64,000 nt of DNA from an uncultured Bacteroidota bacterium (GCA_902791695.1 CADAWR010000004.1:38942-102941), one strand, 5' to 3'; positions 27,013 through 35,968 are shown, numbered from the stretch's first letter. Made by a program: numbers and translations. The notes: generated by a model from the sequence alone, not told the origin.

Positions 27013-27125
27013 CCGTACGTTCTCCGACTGTTCACCGGTTGTTCTACGACTGTTCGACGGTTTAAACCGTTAAACAACAGGTGAACAACCGGTGAACAGA
27101 TGGAGCGGGTACAGAGAGGATGCGG
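27013..27125. repeat. 11-bp-phased dyad element, copy 2
   Basis: Exact 11-bp register from 27013 to 27125: CCG at 27013, 27024 and 27035, ACG at 27046 and 27057, CGT at 27068, AGG at 27079, CGG at 27090, TGG at 27101, CAG at 27112 and CGG at 27123. Units such as CCGACTGTTCA and CCGGTTGTTCT in the left half are mirrored by CGTTAAACAAC and CGGTGAACAGA in the right half. The centre ACGGTTTAAACCGT is a perfect palindrome. It fills the space between the purM promoter and the opposing promoter at 27142. Confidence 0.9.
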
Positions 27126-27141
27126 AGGAAATGAAAATAAA

Positions 27142-27173
27142 TTTCGCCGTTTCAAATAATTTTTGTAATTTTG
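27142..27173 (+). promoter_or_regulatory. Promoter of the GT5-DUF4270-MORN-maf run
   Basis: TTTC (27142-27145), 20 bp, TAATTTTG (27166-27173), 28 bp before the start codon. The -33 box has one mismatch to TTTG. Confidence 0.75.
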
Positions 27174-27201
27174 CACACGGAATAATAATATACCATTTAT
27201 T

Positions 27202-28023
27202 ATGGCAAAAGGCAGAATATTGTATGTAAGTCAGGAGATTATGCCGTTTTCGGAGGAGAGTGCCACTGCTGCACTGGGGCGTTACCTGCCCGCAAAAGTG
27301 CAGGAAATGGGGCGCGACATCAGGGTCTTCATGCCGAAATTCAGCAGTATCAACGAGCGTAAGCACCAGCTGCACGAGGTGATACGCCTCAGCGGAATGA
27401 ACCTGATAGTGAACAACTGCGACCACCAGTTGCTGATTAAGGTCGGCTCCATCCCCACGGCTCGCATGCAGGTGTACTTCATCGACAACGAGGAGTACTT
27501 TGTCGGGCACCCGAGCCCCACCGAGGCCGACGGGACGTTGGACGACAAGAGCGACGAGCGCCTGCTCTTCTTCGGCCGCGGCACCCTGGAGGCGGTGCGC
27601 AAGCTGGCGTGGCAGCCCCACCTGGTGAACTTCATGGGCTGGTTCTCCTCCATGATACCGTTCTACCTGCGCCGCATCAACAAGGAGAATTCGTTCTTCA
27701 GCGGAACCAAACTCGTCATCACGCTCATGGACGACGGTTTCAAGGGCCATATAGGCGGCGAGCTGGAGCGCAAGATGAAAACCGACGGCGCCACGGCCAA
27801 GGACCTGCGCCTCTACGGCGACACCACCTACCTGGGCCTCATGAAGTCGGCCATCACCTACTCGCAGGGCGTCATCATCGGCTCGCCGAACGCCAACCCC
27901 GAGCTGGTGGCCTTCGCCAAGGAGAACAAGCGCAATGTACTGGACTACATCGAGGACCGCGACGAGTTCTTTACACGCATCAACAAGTTCTACGACACAA
28001 TAACAGGCAGAATCGACAACTAA
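27202..28023 (+). CDS. Glycogen/starch synthase N-domain-only protein (GT5-like)
   Basis: A 273-residue protein that matches only the N-terminal half of the GT5 glycogen synthases (ILYVSQEIMPFSEES..., YLPAKVQEMGRDIRVFMPKF, VYFIDNEEYF). Full enzymes have about 480-530 residues and the C-terminal donor domain is absent. The ADP-glucose-binding KxGGL motif expected after 'EIxPF' reads SEESATAALG here, so starch synthase activity is doubtful. This short form is known in many Bacteroidota beside DUF4270 genes, as here (22 bp gap), so it is a conserved variant and not a fresh truncation. Its function is unknown. Confidence 0.88.
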   Translation: MAKGRILYVSQEIMPFSEESATAALGRYLPAKVQEMGRDIRVFMPKFSSINERKHQLHEVIRLSGMNLIVNNCDHQLLIKVGSIPTARMQVYFIDNEEYFVGHPSPTEADGTLDDKSDERLLFFGRGTLEAVRKLAWQPHLVNFMGWFSSMIPFYLRRINKENSFFSGTKLVITLMDDGFKGHIGGELERKMKTDGATAKDLRLYGDTTYLGLMKSAITYSQGVIIGSPNANPELVAFAKENKRNVLDYIEDRDEFFTRINKFYDTITGRIDN

Positions 28024-28045
28024 ACCAACAACAGACAAACACTCG

Positions 28046-29254
28046 ATGAGACACGCACTTCACACTGCCGCCCTGCTACTGGCTCTCTGCACTCTGGCGG
28101 CCTGCACCGACGAGGAGTCGGACCTTGGCGCCACACTCATGGGCGGCGACGCCATCTACAACGGCAAAAGCTACACCATGTATGCCGACACAGCCTACAG
28201 CCTGCGCGACGACTCGCTGCAAACCGCAGGCCTCACAAAGATTGTCATCGGCAACTACACCGACGCTACCTTTGGCAAGGTCAGCGCACAGTTTTTCACC
28301 CAGATAACACTGCCAAGCACTAACCAGAACATCGACTTCGGCGCGGTGGAGATTGACTCGGTGGTGCTTTCGCTGGCCATCGATTCGATATTCCCTGACA
28401 CGTCGCTTACCTACAACCTGCATTTCGAGGTGGCGCACCTTGCCGAGGCGCTCTCGGCAGACAGCACCTACTACTCGTTCAGCAGCATACCTGTGGATGC
28501 CGCCGGCACACTCTTCAACGAGGCCAAGCAGGTAAAGGGGAGCGACAAGGTGGTCAACCTCGTGCTCGGAGGAGAAATAAACAGCATACTGAGCCTGATA
28601 GCCGACCGCGACGAGTTCGCCACATTGACGAAGGGTCTGCGCATAAGCATTGTGGCGGCATCGAGCGACGAGGGCATGGTGACCGTGGACCTTTCGCAGA
28701 CGGCCACGCGCATACGCGCCCACTATCGCTACGGGAACGATACAGCCTACTATGACTTTTCTGTCAGCAACGGCGTGCACTTCTCGCACTTCGAGCACGA
28801 CTACAGTGGCACGGTGGTGAACGGCCAGGCGCGTATGGACGGCGGCAGCCGCCTGTATCTGGAGCCGCTGGCGGGCTATAACGCCATGGTGAGCTTCGAC
28901 CGTGCACTGCGTGCCTTCCACGAGGAGCACCCGCTTGCCGTGGTACACAGGGCCGAGCTGGTGCTGCCTGTGGCCACAGAGGCTCCGGCCAAGGCGCCGC
29001 ACCGCCTGCTGGCCGTCACCGGCAAGCGCTATATAACCGACTACCTCTCGGCGGGAGTGGATGGCTACTACGACAACGGCAACAAACGCTACCGCCTGCG
29101 CATACCCTTGCACTTGCAGGAGATGCTGCGCAACGGATTCGACAACGGCACGAAAATGCTTATCGACAGCCGCAGCAGCGTGGTCACAAGGACCATCCTG
29201 AACGGCTACAACGAGACCGACAGACCAAGAATTGAACTGGAATATACCGAATAG
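28046..29254 (+). CDS. DUF4270-family lipoprotein
   Basis: A 402-residue protein with a lipoprotein signal (LLALCTLAAC, Cys near residue 20). The mature sequence is beta-rich and matches the DUF4270 pattern: ESDLGATLMGGDA near the N-terminus, TKIVIGNYTDATFGKVSAQFFTQ, then a C-terminal LFIPxxxx-like segment ending with NGYNETDRPRIELEYTE. Members are Bacteroidota envelope lipoproteins of unknown function. It sits directly after the GT5-like gene, an arrangement seen in related genomes, and 10 bp before the MORN-repeat gene. Confidence 0.9.
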   Translation: MRHALHTAALLLALCTLAACTDEESDLGATLMGGDAIYNGKSYTMYADTAYSLRDDSLQTAGLTKIVIGNYTDATFGKVSAQFFTQITLPSTNQNIDFGAVEIDSVVLSLAIDSIFPDTSLTYNLHFEVAHLAEALSADSTYYSFSSIPVDAAGTLFNEAKQVKGSDKVVNLVLGGEINSILSLIADRDEFATLTKGLRISIVAASSDEGMVTVDLSQTATRIRAHYRYGNDTAYYDFSVSNGVHFSHFEHDYSGTVVNGQARMDGGSRLYLEPLAGYNAMVSFDRALRAFHEEHPLAVVHRAELVLPVATEAPAKAPHRLLAVTGKRYITDYLSAGVDGYYDNGNKRYRLRIPLHLQEMLRNGFDNGTKMLIDSRSSVVTRTILNGYNETDRPRIELEYTE

Positions 29255-29264
29255 TCTTTCAACT

Positions 29265-30410
29265 ATGACAAAGAAAACCATCATCGCACTCATAGCCTGC
29301 CTCACAGCCACGACGGCCATGCAGGCCCAGACCATGTACCGCAAGAACTTCAGCGGTACCAACCAGCTCTCGGTGGAGGGCCCGATAGCCGACAACGGCA
29401 AACGCACGGGCAACTGGACGTGGTGGTACCCCTCGGGCAAAGTGTCGCAGCAGGGCAGCTACAACAACGGCAAGAAAAGCGGCGTGTGGACCGTCTACTA
29501 CGACGACGGCAGCCGCATGAGCGAGGAGTGCTTCGCCACAGGCGTGAACCGCAGCTGGCACCGCAATGGCGACCTGAAGAGCGAGGTGGCCGTGGAGAAC
29601 GGCAAGAAGAACGGCGTCTACCGCTCGTGGTATGCCAACGGGCAGCAGGAAGAGGAGATAACCTACGTGAAGGGAAGCCGCGAGGGTCAGACCACACAGT
29701 GGCACGAGAACGGCAAGATTAAATTCAAGGGGCAGTACAAAGACAACGAGCTGCAGGGCATGGCCACATGGTGGCTCGACAACGGCAAGAAAGACATGGA
29801 AGGCCCCATGGTGAACGGCGAGCAGGACGGCGAGTGGAACTTCTACTGGCGTACGAACGGCAAGCTCGGCATACACGGCTACTATGCGGCAGGCAAGGAA
29901 GTGGGCTACTGGACCTACTTCTACGAGACCGGCGAGAAATGGCGCGCCGGCAACTACCGCAACGGCGAGCGCGAAGGCACCTGGACCACATGGTACGAGA
30001 GCGGCAAGAAGCTCCATGAGGGCGAATACTCGCACGACATGGAGGAGGGGCGCTGGACTGCCTGGTACGAGGACGGCCGCGTGGACTACTACGGCAACTT
30101 CACCGAAGGCCAGAAGGACGGCGAATGGCGCGGCCTGTACGACGACGGCACGGTGCGCTATGTGATACACTACCGCGAGGACGCCAAGGACGGCGAGGAG
30201 GTGCGCTACTACCCCAACGGCAAGGTGGAGCTGCGCCAGAACTTCCGCTATGGTATGCTCGACGGCAAATACGAGCGCTACAACGAAGCCGGCGCTCCCG
30301 TGGAGAAAGGCCAGTTTATCCGCGGCGAAAAAGACGGCAAATGGGTGTGGTACGACAACGGCCGCGAGACCTACAAGGCCCGCTTCAAGGGCGGCAAAGA
30401 GGTGAAATGA
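29265..30410 (+). CDS. Secreted MORN-repeat (YwqK-type) protein
   Basis: A 381-residue protein from the ATG at 29265, which gives a signal peptide (MTKKTIIALIACLTATTAMQAQ); the 11-residue in-frame extension upstream overlaps the DUF4270 stop and is rejected. The mature part is about 14 tandem MORN_2-type repeats of 22-24 residues with the core G-x-W-x-x-WY-x-(N/S/D)-G (for example TGNWTWWYPSGK, SGVWTVYYDDGS, DGKWVWYDNGRE). Databases often label such proteins 'YwqK-family antitoxin', but no toxin is adjacent and a signal peptide argues against an antitoxin role. It is probably a beta-strand-rich periplasmic or surface protein. The stop overlaps the maf start (ATGA). Confidence 0.9.
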   Translation: MTKKTIIALIACLTATTAMQAQTMYRKNFSGTNQLSVEGPIADNGKRTGNWTWWYPSGKVSQQGSYNNGKKSGVWTVYYDDGSRMSEECFATGVNRSWHRNGDLKSEVAVENGKKNGVYRSWYANGQQEEEITYVKGSREGQTTQWHENGKIKFKGQYKDNELQGMATWWLDNGKKDMEGPMVNGEQDGEWNFYWRTNGKLGIHGYYAAGKEVGYWTYFYETGEKWRAGNYRNGEREGTWTTWYESGKKLHEGEYSHDMEEGRWTAWYEDGRVDYYGNFTEGQKDGEWRGLYDDGTVRYVIHYREDAKDGEEVRYYPNGKVELRQNFRYGMLDGKYERYNEAGAPVEKGQFIRGEKDGKWVWYDNGRETYKARFKGGKEVK

Positions 30411-30979
30411 GACTGCTGCTGGCCTCCAAATCGCCACGACGCCGCCAATTGCTGGCAGAAATCGGTCTGCCGGTAGAGTGCGTGACACTCGACGTGGACG
30501 AACACTTGGACTCTCCCCTACCCCCGCACGAAGTGGCGGAATATCTGGCACGGCGCAAGGCAGCGGCGTTCCCGAAAGAAAAGATTGACGACGACAGTGT
30601 GCTGGTGACAGCTGACACTGTGGTGGTACTCGACGGGCGAGTGCTCGGCAAACCCACCAACCGAAACGAGGCGGTGGCCATGCTACACAGCCTCGCGGGG
30701 CACAGCCACACAGTGTACACGGGCGTTTGCTTGCGTTCACACAGCGACGAGGTGTCGTTCACCGAGAGCACTACGGTGCATTTCCGCAAACTCACGGACA
30801 AGGACATCGACTACTACGTGGACAACTACCGCCCTTATGACAAGGCCGGCGCCTACGGCATACAGGAATGGATAGGAATGGTGGGGGTGGAGCGAATCGA
30901 GGGCTGCTACTACAACGTCATGGGACTGCCTGTGGCGCGCCTCTACGAGACACTGAGCAGCAGGTTCTTGTCAAGATAG
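30407..30979 (+). CDS. maf: Maf-type nucleoside triphosphate pyrophosphatase
   Basis: A 190-residue Maf/YhdE-family protein that hydrolyses non-canonical or excess nucleotides (often dTTP/UTP) to monophosphates. Marks are LLLASKSPRRRQLLAEIGLP at the N-terminus, VLVTADTVVVLDGRVLGKP, YTGVCLR, and IDYYVDNYRPYDKAGAYGIQ near residue 145. The start is the ATG at 30407 that overlaps the stop of the MORN gene by four bases; the longer upstream frame runs antisense-like through the MORN gene and is not used. The last 37 bp overlap the 3' end of recQ on the other strand. Confidence 0.95.
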   Translation: MRLLLASKSPRRRQLLAEIGLPVECVTLDVDEHLDSPLPPHEVAEYLARRKAAAFPKEKIDDDSVLVTADTVVVLDGRVLGKPTNRNEAVAMLHSLAGHSHTVYTGVCLRSHSDEVSFTESTTVHFRKLTDKDIDYYVDNYRPYDKAGAYGIQEWIGMVGVERIEGCYYNVMGLPVARLYETLSSRFLSR

Positions 30980-32832
30980 ACGGTGCCACGGTCAAGCATA
31001 TCGCGCAGCACAGCATTTACATCAACGTAGCCTTTGGCTTCCAAAAGCGCACATACTTCATGCGGCGGCAGACGCTTGGACGCCAGCAGCTGTTTGACGG
31101 CCTCGTGACATTCGTCCGAGGAATGGGCGTTGCGTCGCAAACAAACGTCGCAGCAGCCGCAGGGCTCGACGACAGACTGTCCGAAATAGGAGGCAAGCTG
31201 GATGCTACGGCACTCGCCGCTATTGTCAATGTACGCCAACATAGACTCTAAACGCTGGCGGGCGGCAGCCTTCAGCTGGTCATACAGCTGTAGCTGCACG
31301 GCTATCTCGCTCTCGTCGACACGCGCCGAAGGGAAAACAATCTGAGGTTTCTTGGGACACGGGCGGTATTCGGCCACCTTCATGGCATGAATCTCGCCGA
31401 GCATACCTATGACATCGACAGCCGAAGTATTTAATCGCGACGCTATGCGCCTCTCGTCAATGGGCACCGGCTCCGAGAGGAGGCCCGGATACATGCGCAT
31501 AAGCGTCTGCAGGAAGCCGCCGAGACGCATGTGCGTCACCTGGAAACGGTAGATTTCATCACGGCCGGCAGGGACATACAGCATGGATGAGGTCTCGTTG
31601 AGTTCCGGAAGGGCTATGAGGCCATCGCGCTCAAGAAAGCGACAGGCACCGTAGAATTCACGGACGGAGAAGTTGTAGGTGTCGCATAGCTTCACCGGGT
31701 CAAAGTCATAGCGCGAGTCGGCACCGCTGCCCATGGGCAGACCGTAGTAGTTGCACAAGGCACGATAGACATTGCGGACATACTTGGGCTCCGGGTAATC
31801 GGCAGCAAATCCGTCATACAAGCGCGAACGATCGGCCACACCGAAGAGGAGCACGGCGCGGGCGGGCTTGCCGTCACGTCCGGCGCGCCCAGCTTCCTGA
31901 TAGTAAGATTCTATGGATAACGGCACGTCGATGTGTACCACAAGTCGCACGTCAGGCTTGTCGACACCCATGCCAAAGGCGCTGGTTGCCACCATAACCT
32001 GCCTTTCGCCCGTCATCCAGAGCCCCTGTCGGCGGTCACGCTCGGCGGCGGTGAGACCGGCATGGTAGAATTCGGCACTGACACCGTTGGCATTGAGGAG
32101 CGCGGCGGTCTGCTCGGCATTACGGCGGCTGCGTGTGTAGACAATGGCGCTGCCGTCGAGACCATCAAGCGCCGTCAGTAGCCGCGAGCCTTTGTTGTCA
32201 TCACAAATCACAGAGTATCCGAGGTTGGGTCGCACAAAATTGCCGCAGAACGTCCTATGGTTCTTCATACTCAGCCGCGCACAAATATCGTCGAGTACTG
32301 GCGGCGTAGCACTGGCGGTGAGAGCCATGAGCGGTACCGTGGGGTGATAGGTACGTATGTCGGCTATTTGCAGATAGGGTGGGCGGAAATCGTAGCCCCA
32401 CTGCGACACACAGTGAGCCTCGTCGACGGCTATCAAGCACACTTTCATCTTACGGAAGTGCTCTATGAATTGGCGCTGGCGCAGACGTTCGGGCGAGACA
32501 TAGAGGAATTTGAGCTCACCGCAGATGGCATTGTTGAGCACCGCCGAAATATCGTCAGAGGCCATGCCAGAGGTGATACAGGCGGCCTTGATGTGCTTTG
32601 CGTGCAGCTGCACCACCTGATCTTTCATCAGCGCTATCAAGGGTGACACCACAAGACAAAGCCCCTCCATCATCAGCGTGGGGAGCTGGTAACAGAGGGA
32701 CTTGCCTCCGCCTGTGGGGAGCAGCACCATGGTGTCGCTGCCCGCGAGGGCTGAGTCTATAATCTCCTCCTGCAGGGGCCTGAATGCATCATAGCCCCAG
32801 TAGCGCTTCAGGAGGCTGTGTTTGTCGGGCAT
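30943..32832 (-). CDS. recQ: RecQ-family ATP-dependent DNA helicase
   Basis: A 629-residue superfamily 2 helicase. Q-motif and Walker A: YWGYDAFRPLQEEII and VLLPTGGGKSLCYQLP; DEAH box IAVDEAHCVSQWGYDFRP; motif VI region YYQEAGRAGRDGKPA. The zinc-binding segment (RSIQLASYFGQ...CGCCDVCLRR) is present, with a winged-helix domain before it. The C-terminal part is short and no clear HRDC domain is visible. RecQ unwinds forks and recombination intermediates. It starts 3 bp after the stop of the large T9SS cargo gene, so it may be co-transcribed. Convergent overlap with maf is 37 bp. Confidence 0.95.
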   Translation of the reverse strand: MPDKHSLLKRYWGYDAFRPLQEEIIDSALAGSDTMVLLPTGGGKSLCYQLPTLMMEGLCLVVSPLIALMKDQVVQLHAKHIKAACITSGMASDDISAVLNNAICGELKFLYVSPERLRQRQFIEHFRKMKVCLIAVDEAHCVSQWGYDFRPPYLQIADIRTYHPTVPLMALTASATPPVLDDICARLSMKNHRTFCGNFVRPNLGYSVICDDNKGSRLLTALDGLDGSAIVYTRSRRNAEQTAALLNANGVSAEFYHAGLTAAERDRRQGLWMTGERQVMVATSAFGMGVDKPDVRLVVHIDVPLSIESYYQEAGRAGRDGKPARAVLLFGVADRSRLYDGFAADYPEPKYVRNVYRALCNYYGLPMGSGADSRYDFDPVKLCDTYNFSVREFYGACRFLERDGLIALPELNETSSMLYVPAGRDEIYRFQVTHMRLGGFLQTLMRMYPGLLSEPVPIDERRIASRLNTSAVDVIGMLGEIHAMKVAEYRPCPKKPQIVFPSARVDESEIAVQLQLYDQLKAAARQRLESMLAYIDNSGECRSIQLASYFGQSVVEPCGCCDVCLRRNAHSSDECHEAVKQLLASKRLPPHEVCALLEAKGYVDVNAVLRDMLDRGTVYLDKNLLLSVS

Positions 32833-32835
32833 GGC

Positions 32836-35800
32836 CTAACGGAGCAGTGTGATGGTGCCGTTGCGGCTGCTGAGGGTGCCAGCTTCGGGCTTGCGGTAGT
32901 TGCAGGTGTAGACATAGGCTCCTTGCGGGCAAGGCTTGCCCTTATAGGTGCCGTCCCACACAAACTCCGGGTCTTCCGACTCGAAGATAAGCATACCCTC
33001 GCGGTTGTAGATATAGATATGGAAGTACTCGTATTTGTTGACTGTGAAGAGCCTGAACTTGGAGTTGATGTCCTCACTGCCGGGCGTGAATACCGTGGGC
33101 AGCCAAGCGGTATAGAGGTGCACGGGAATGGTGAAGGGATATTCCACAAAGCATCCCAGCTCGTTGGCGGTGGTCAGCTCCACATTGACCACGGAATCCT
33201 GACCGGCGTAAGCCTCATCGAAAGTGTGCTTCACTGACTTATCCGTTGAGACTTCGCCGTTGTCGAAGCGCCACTGGGTGGTGACACCGTAGGGGGACAC
33301 ATTGGTGAGGACCACTGTGGGGTCGTCGGAGTCGACATAGTTGGGCGACATCTCCACTTTAGGCACAGGATATGGCACCACATTGACAGTGGCCTTAAGC
33401 GGCTTGGCGTCGCAGTCGTTGGAGCCGTGGCCTATCATGGTGTATTCGGTTGTGTTGCCGGGGAATACAATCAGCGTGTCGCCGTCGCCAATATAGGAGG
33501 AGCCTGCCTTCCATGAGTAGTGGTCGGCCATAGCGCCAATCAGCCATACGGTGTCGCCGGGGCATATCTTGCCATAGGGCGGGAATACATACATCTGCGG
33601 ACGCACATAGTAGGCGTAGGCGCTATCCCATGCCACACAGCCCTGCGGACTGGTGACCTTGATATAATACTTGGAGGTATCGGCGTAGGGTATCACCTGC
33701 AGGCGGTTGCCGGAAGGCAGATCGCCGGAAACATAGCCATAGGTCATGGACCACTGGTAGCTGCAGTTCTCTACGCCCACGGTACTCACCAGCGCGTCGG
33801 TGAGGCTGCCTTCGCAGACTATGGTGTCGCCCGATATTTCAAGCTCGGGGTGTACAAAGACTGCCACTGTGTCGCGTGCTGTGGTATAGCACTTGACAAC
33901 TTGGTCGTTATTGTAGGGGTCACGGTATGATAGGCCGTTCCATACGGTCAACTCTATGGGTTCTATGGAATGGGTGAAGCTGCGGTTCTGAGTTGCTTGG
34001 TCGCCAAGCAGACCCTCCACAACGACAAGCGAGCCATCTGGCATGTTGTCGAAGTCGAGGTTCTGCAGCGGTCCGTCATAAGTCGGGCTGAGGAAACGCC
34101 AGCGGCGGCTCTCGACGTCGGAGGTGGTATCGGTAATGGTGGTGGCAGCGGCGTCGCAGAGCACACGGTTGGATATGGTCATGCCGGTGCGGGGCGACGA
34201 TATAGCCTTCACGGGATAGATAGCCTCTGAATAGCAGGTCGGGTCCTTGGTGTTGGTGCGCACCAGCACATAGCGCAGGTTGGTTGTCCCGGGCTCGTAG
34301 TTGGCGCTGTCGCCCGTGATGACTGTATCGGCATCGCCGTAGGCTTGTTCGTTGTTGTAGAACGCCCACGTGGTAGTCGTGTCGACCACAAGGCTGGGGT
34401 CACCAGGCACAAAGCTCTTGTTCCATAGGCGGACAGTGCCGTCGCAGAGCGAAAGGCTGTCAACCCGCATCAAGGGCTTCTTGTTGGTCACGTTGATATA
34501 AAGGTCGGTCTCGAACGGCTTGCTGGGGTCAAGGGCCGAAGTCATGCGGCAGCGGAAAGCCTGCACATTACCCATCGAGTCGGCGCTGGCGGGGATATGC
34601 GGCGTTTTGTTGGGGTTTGGGCGGTAGAGGACACGGAAGTCGTCGGCATTGACGTGGTAGTCGTAGTAGTGGACGGTGTCGCGACGGCTGCCGACAACAA
34701 ATATAGAATCACCAGGGCCAACAGCGGGCTGTCCAGCGACATGTGGTGTGCCGGCAGGCATAGTAAGGGTGCGGAAGGTAAAGTAGTCATCCTCGCCGCC
34801 GACGTTAAGTCGGGTAACTGGGGTGCTCTTGCCATATTCCGATGCGCTCCATTGATAGCGCAACATGCCTCGAGGTGCAGATATTACCGTCACGTCGCTG
34901 CTCATACCGGCGGGACAGCCGGAGGGCTTCAGGTCCATCTCACGGCACTCGCCGCAAATATACGCCCAAGCTGGATGGTAAGACGCACAGCAGTCACTAA
35001 TTGAGATATGGACGCGAAGGTTCTCGTAAAGGTGGTTGCTAAGGTTGAGCACAACTTTGGTCCAATCCTTGAACTTCACACCATCATATGATGAGGTGCT
35101 ATTGTTATTGTGCCAGCCATTTATGTTGTAGCTTGATTCCACTGGCATATTACTGGCGATAGTAATAGCATACACAAGCGTATCAGAAAGGGCGACCCAA
35201 TTGCCCGACGAATTCTGATGTTCGACGGCTATAAGGAATGCAGGATTACAATCAACATCATGAGTAGGAGCCGTAACAACAACTGCGTAATAAATCATAA
35301 GCAGGGCATTCTGCGAATTGGGTCTGATATGGTAATATAGAGCAGTAGCTCCAGTATTTCCACCTTCAGCACAGTCATCACCAACACGTATGGAAGTGGA
35401 AAGTGTGGTGTTGACTATAAGTCCAGTTGTGTCATAGGTATTAAATTCCCTATTTGGCACAAATGGCAGGTGATAAATACCATCGGTACCTTTTGTGTTA
35501 GGGTCACGGTTACGCGGACATCCTGATACAGTAGACTGTGTATTCGTATCCATAATACAAAAGATGTTATCATGGTTCGGCAGTGGAGACAAGCTACTGA
35601 AAGTTTGACATCCAGGCGTTGTTGTAGTCATCATCTGACCGGCTGTGTAAGTGGTGTTCCAGGTGATGCCCGACCAGTTTGCATTAGTTGTGCAATTATT
35701 AACATTAGGTGCATTTTTAGGACTATCAGGACCTCCGGCACCCGTATACCTAAAATCCGGATTACCCGTAGAGAAACTAGTAGGGTTATTCCAACCCGGA

Positions 35801-35904
35801 CAGGCTGCCTGTTGGCTCCACTGGGACTGGGCCGAAGCCCCATTGCTCATAAGCAGCATGAGCAGAAGGGCAGCAACGATGGAAAATACACTTTTGCGCT
35901 TCAT
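32836..35904 (-). CDS. Large secreted protein with T9SS type-B (gliding-motility-associated) C-terminal domain
   Basis: A 1022-residue protein with a signal peptide (VAALLLMLLMSNGASAQ). The C-terminal roughly 90 residues form the type-B sorting domain: LPTVFTPGSEDINSKFRLF, KYEYFHIYIYNREGMLIFES, WDGTYKGKPCPQGAYVYTCNYR, ending LLR. Before it are several Ig/PKD-like beta domains (SYQWSMTYGYVSGDL, NVSPYGVTTQWRFDNGEVS). The N-terminal part is rich in Asn, Thr and paired Cys (CEYGECR-like GECREMDLK). It should be exported by Sec, then through the SprA channel, and displayed or released at the surface. The ligand or role is unknown. Its promoter is at 36000-35969. Confidence 0.93.
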   Translation of the reverse strand: MKRKSVFSIVAALLLMLLMSNGASAQSQWSQQAACPGWNNPTSFSTGNPDFRYTGAGGPDSPKNAPNVNNCTTNANWSGITWNTTYTAGQMMTTTTPGCQTFSSLSPLPNHDNIFCIMDTNTQSTVSGCPRNRDPNTKGTDGIYHLPFVPNREFNTYDTTGLIVNTTLSTSIRVGDDCAEGGNTGATALYYHIRPNSQNALLMIYYAVVVTAPTHDVDCNPAFLIAVEHQNSSGNWVALSDTLVYAITIASNMPVESSYNINGWHNNNSTSSYDGVKFKDWTKVVLNLSNHLYENLRVHISISDCCASYHPAWAYICGECREMDLKPSGCPAGMSSDVTVISAPRGMLRYQWSASEYGKSTPVTRLNVGGEDDYFTFRTLTMPAGTPHVAGQPAVGPGDSIFVVGSRRDTVHYYDYHVNADDFRVLYRPNPNKTPHIPASADSMGNVQAFRCRMTSALDPSKPFETDLYINVTNKKPLMRVDSLSLCDGTVRLWNKSFVPGDPSLVVDTTTTWAFYNNEQAYGDADTVITGDSANYEPGTTNLRYVLVRTNTKDPTCYSEAIYPVKAISSPRTGMTISNRVLCDAAATTITDTTSDVESRRWRFLSPTYDGPLQNLDFDNMPDGSLVVVEGLLGDQATQNRSFTHSIEPIELTVWNGLSYRDPYNNDQVVKCYTTARDTVAVFVHPELEISGDTIVCEGSLTDALVSTVGVENCSYQWSMTYGYVSGDLPSGNRLQVIPYADTSKYYIKVTSPQGCVAWDSAYAYYVRPQMYVFPPYGKICPGDTVWLIGAMADHYSWKAGSSYIGDGDTLIVFPGNTTEYTMIGHGSNDCDAKPLKATVNVVPYPVPKVEMSPNYVDSDDPTVVLTNVSPYGVTTQWRFDNGEVSTDKSVKHTFDEAYAGQDSVVNVELTTANELGCFVEYPFTIPVHLYTAWLPTVFTPGSEDINSKFRLFTVNKYEYFHIYIYNREGMLIFESEDPEFVWDGTYKGKPCPQGAYVYTCNYRKPEAGTLSSRNGTITLLR

Positions 35905-35968
35905 AGCACTATGGTTATTTCGTTATTATTCTGTTTATTATACTCCATTCACATTCAAATACACTCTA

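Noticed and set aside
29265-30410. YwqK-type antitoxin of a toxin-antitoxin system
   Set aside because: It has a signal peptide, no neighbouring toxin and an operon with maf.
29259-30740. A 493-codon minus-strand open frame
   Set aside because: It is antisense to the MORN-repeat gene; its Ala/Val periodicity mirrors the repeats and no start signal is present.
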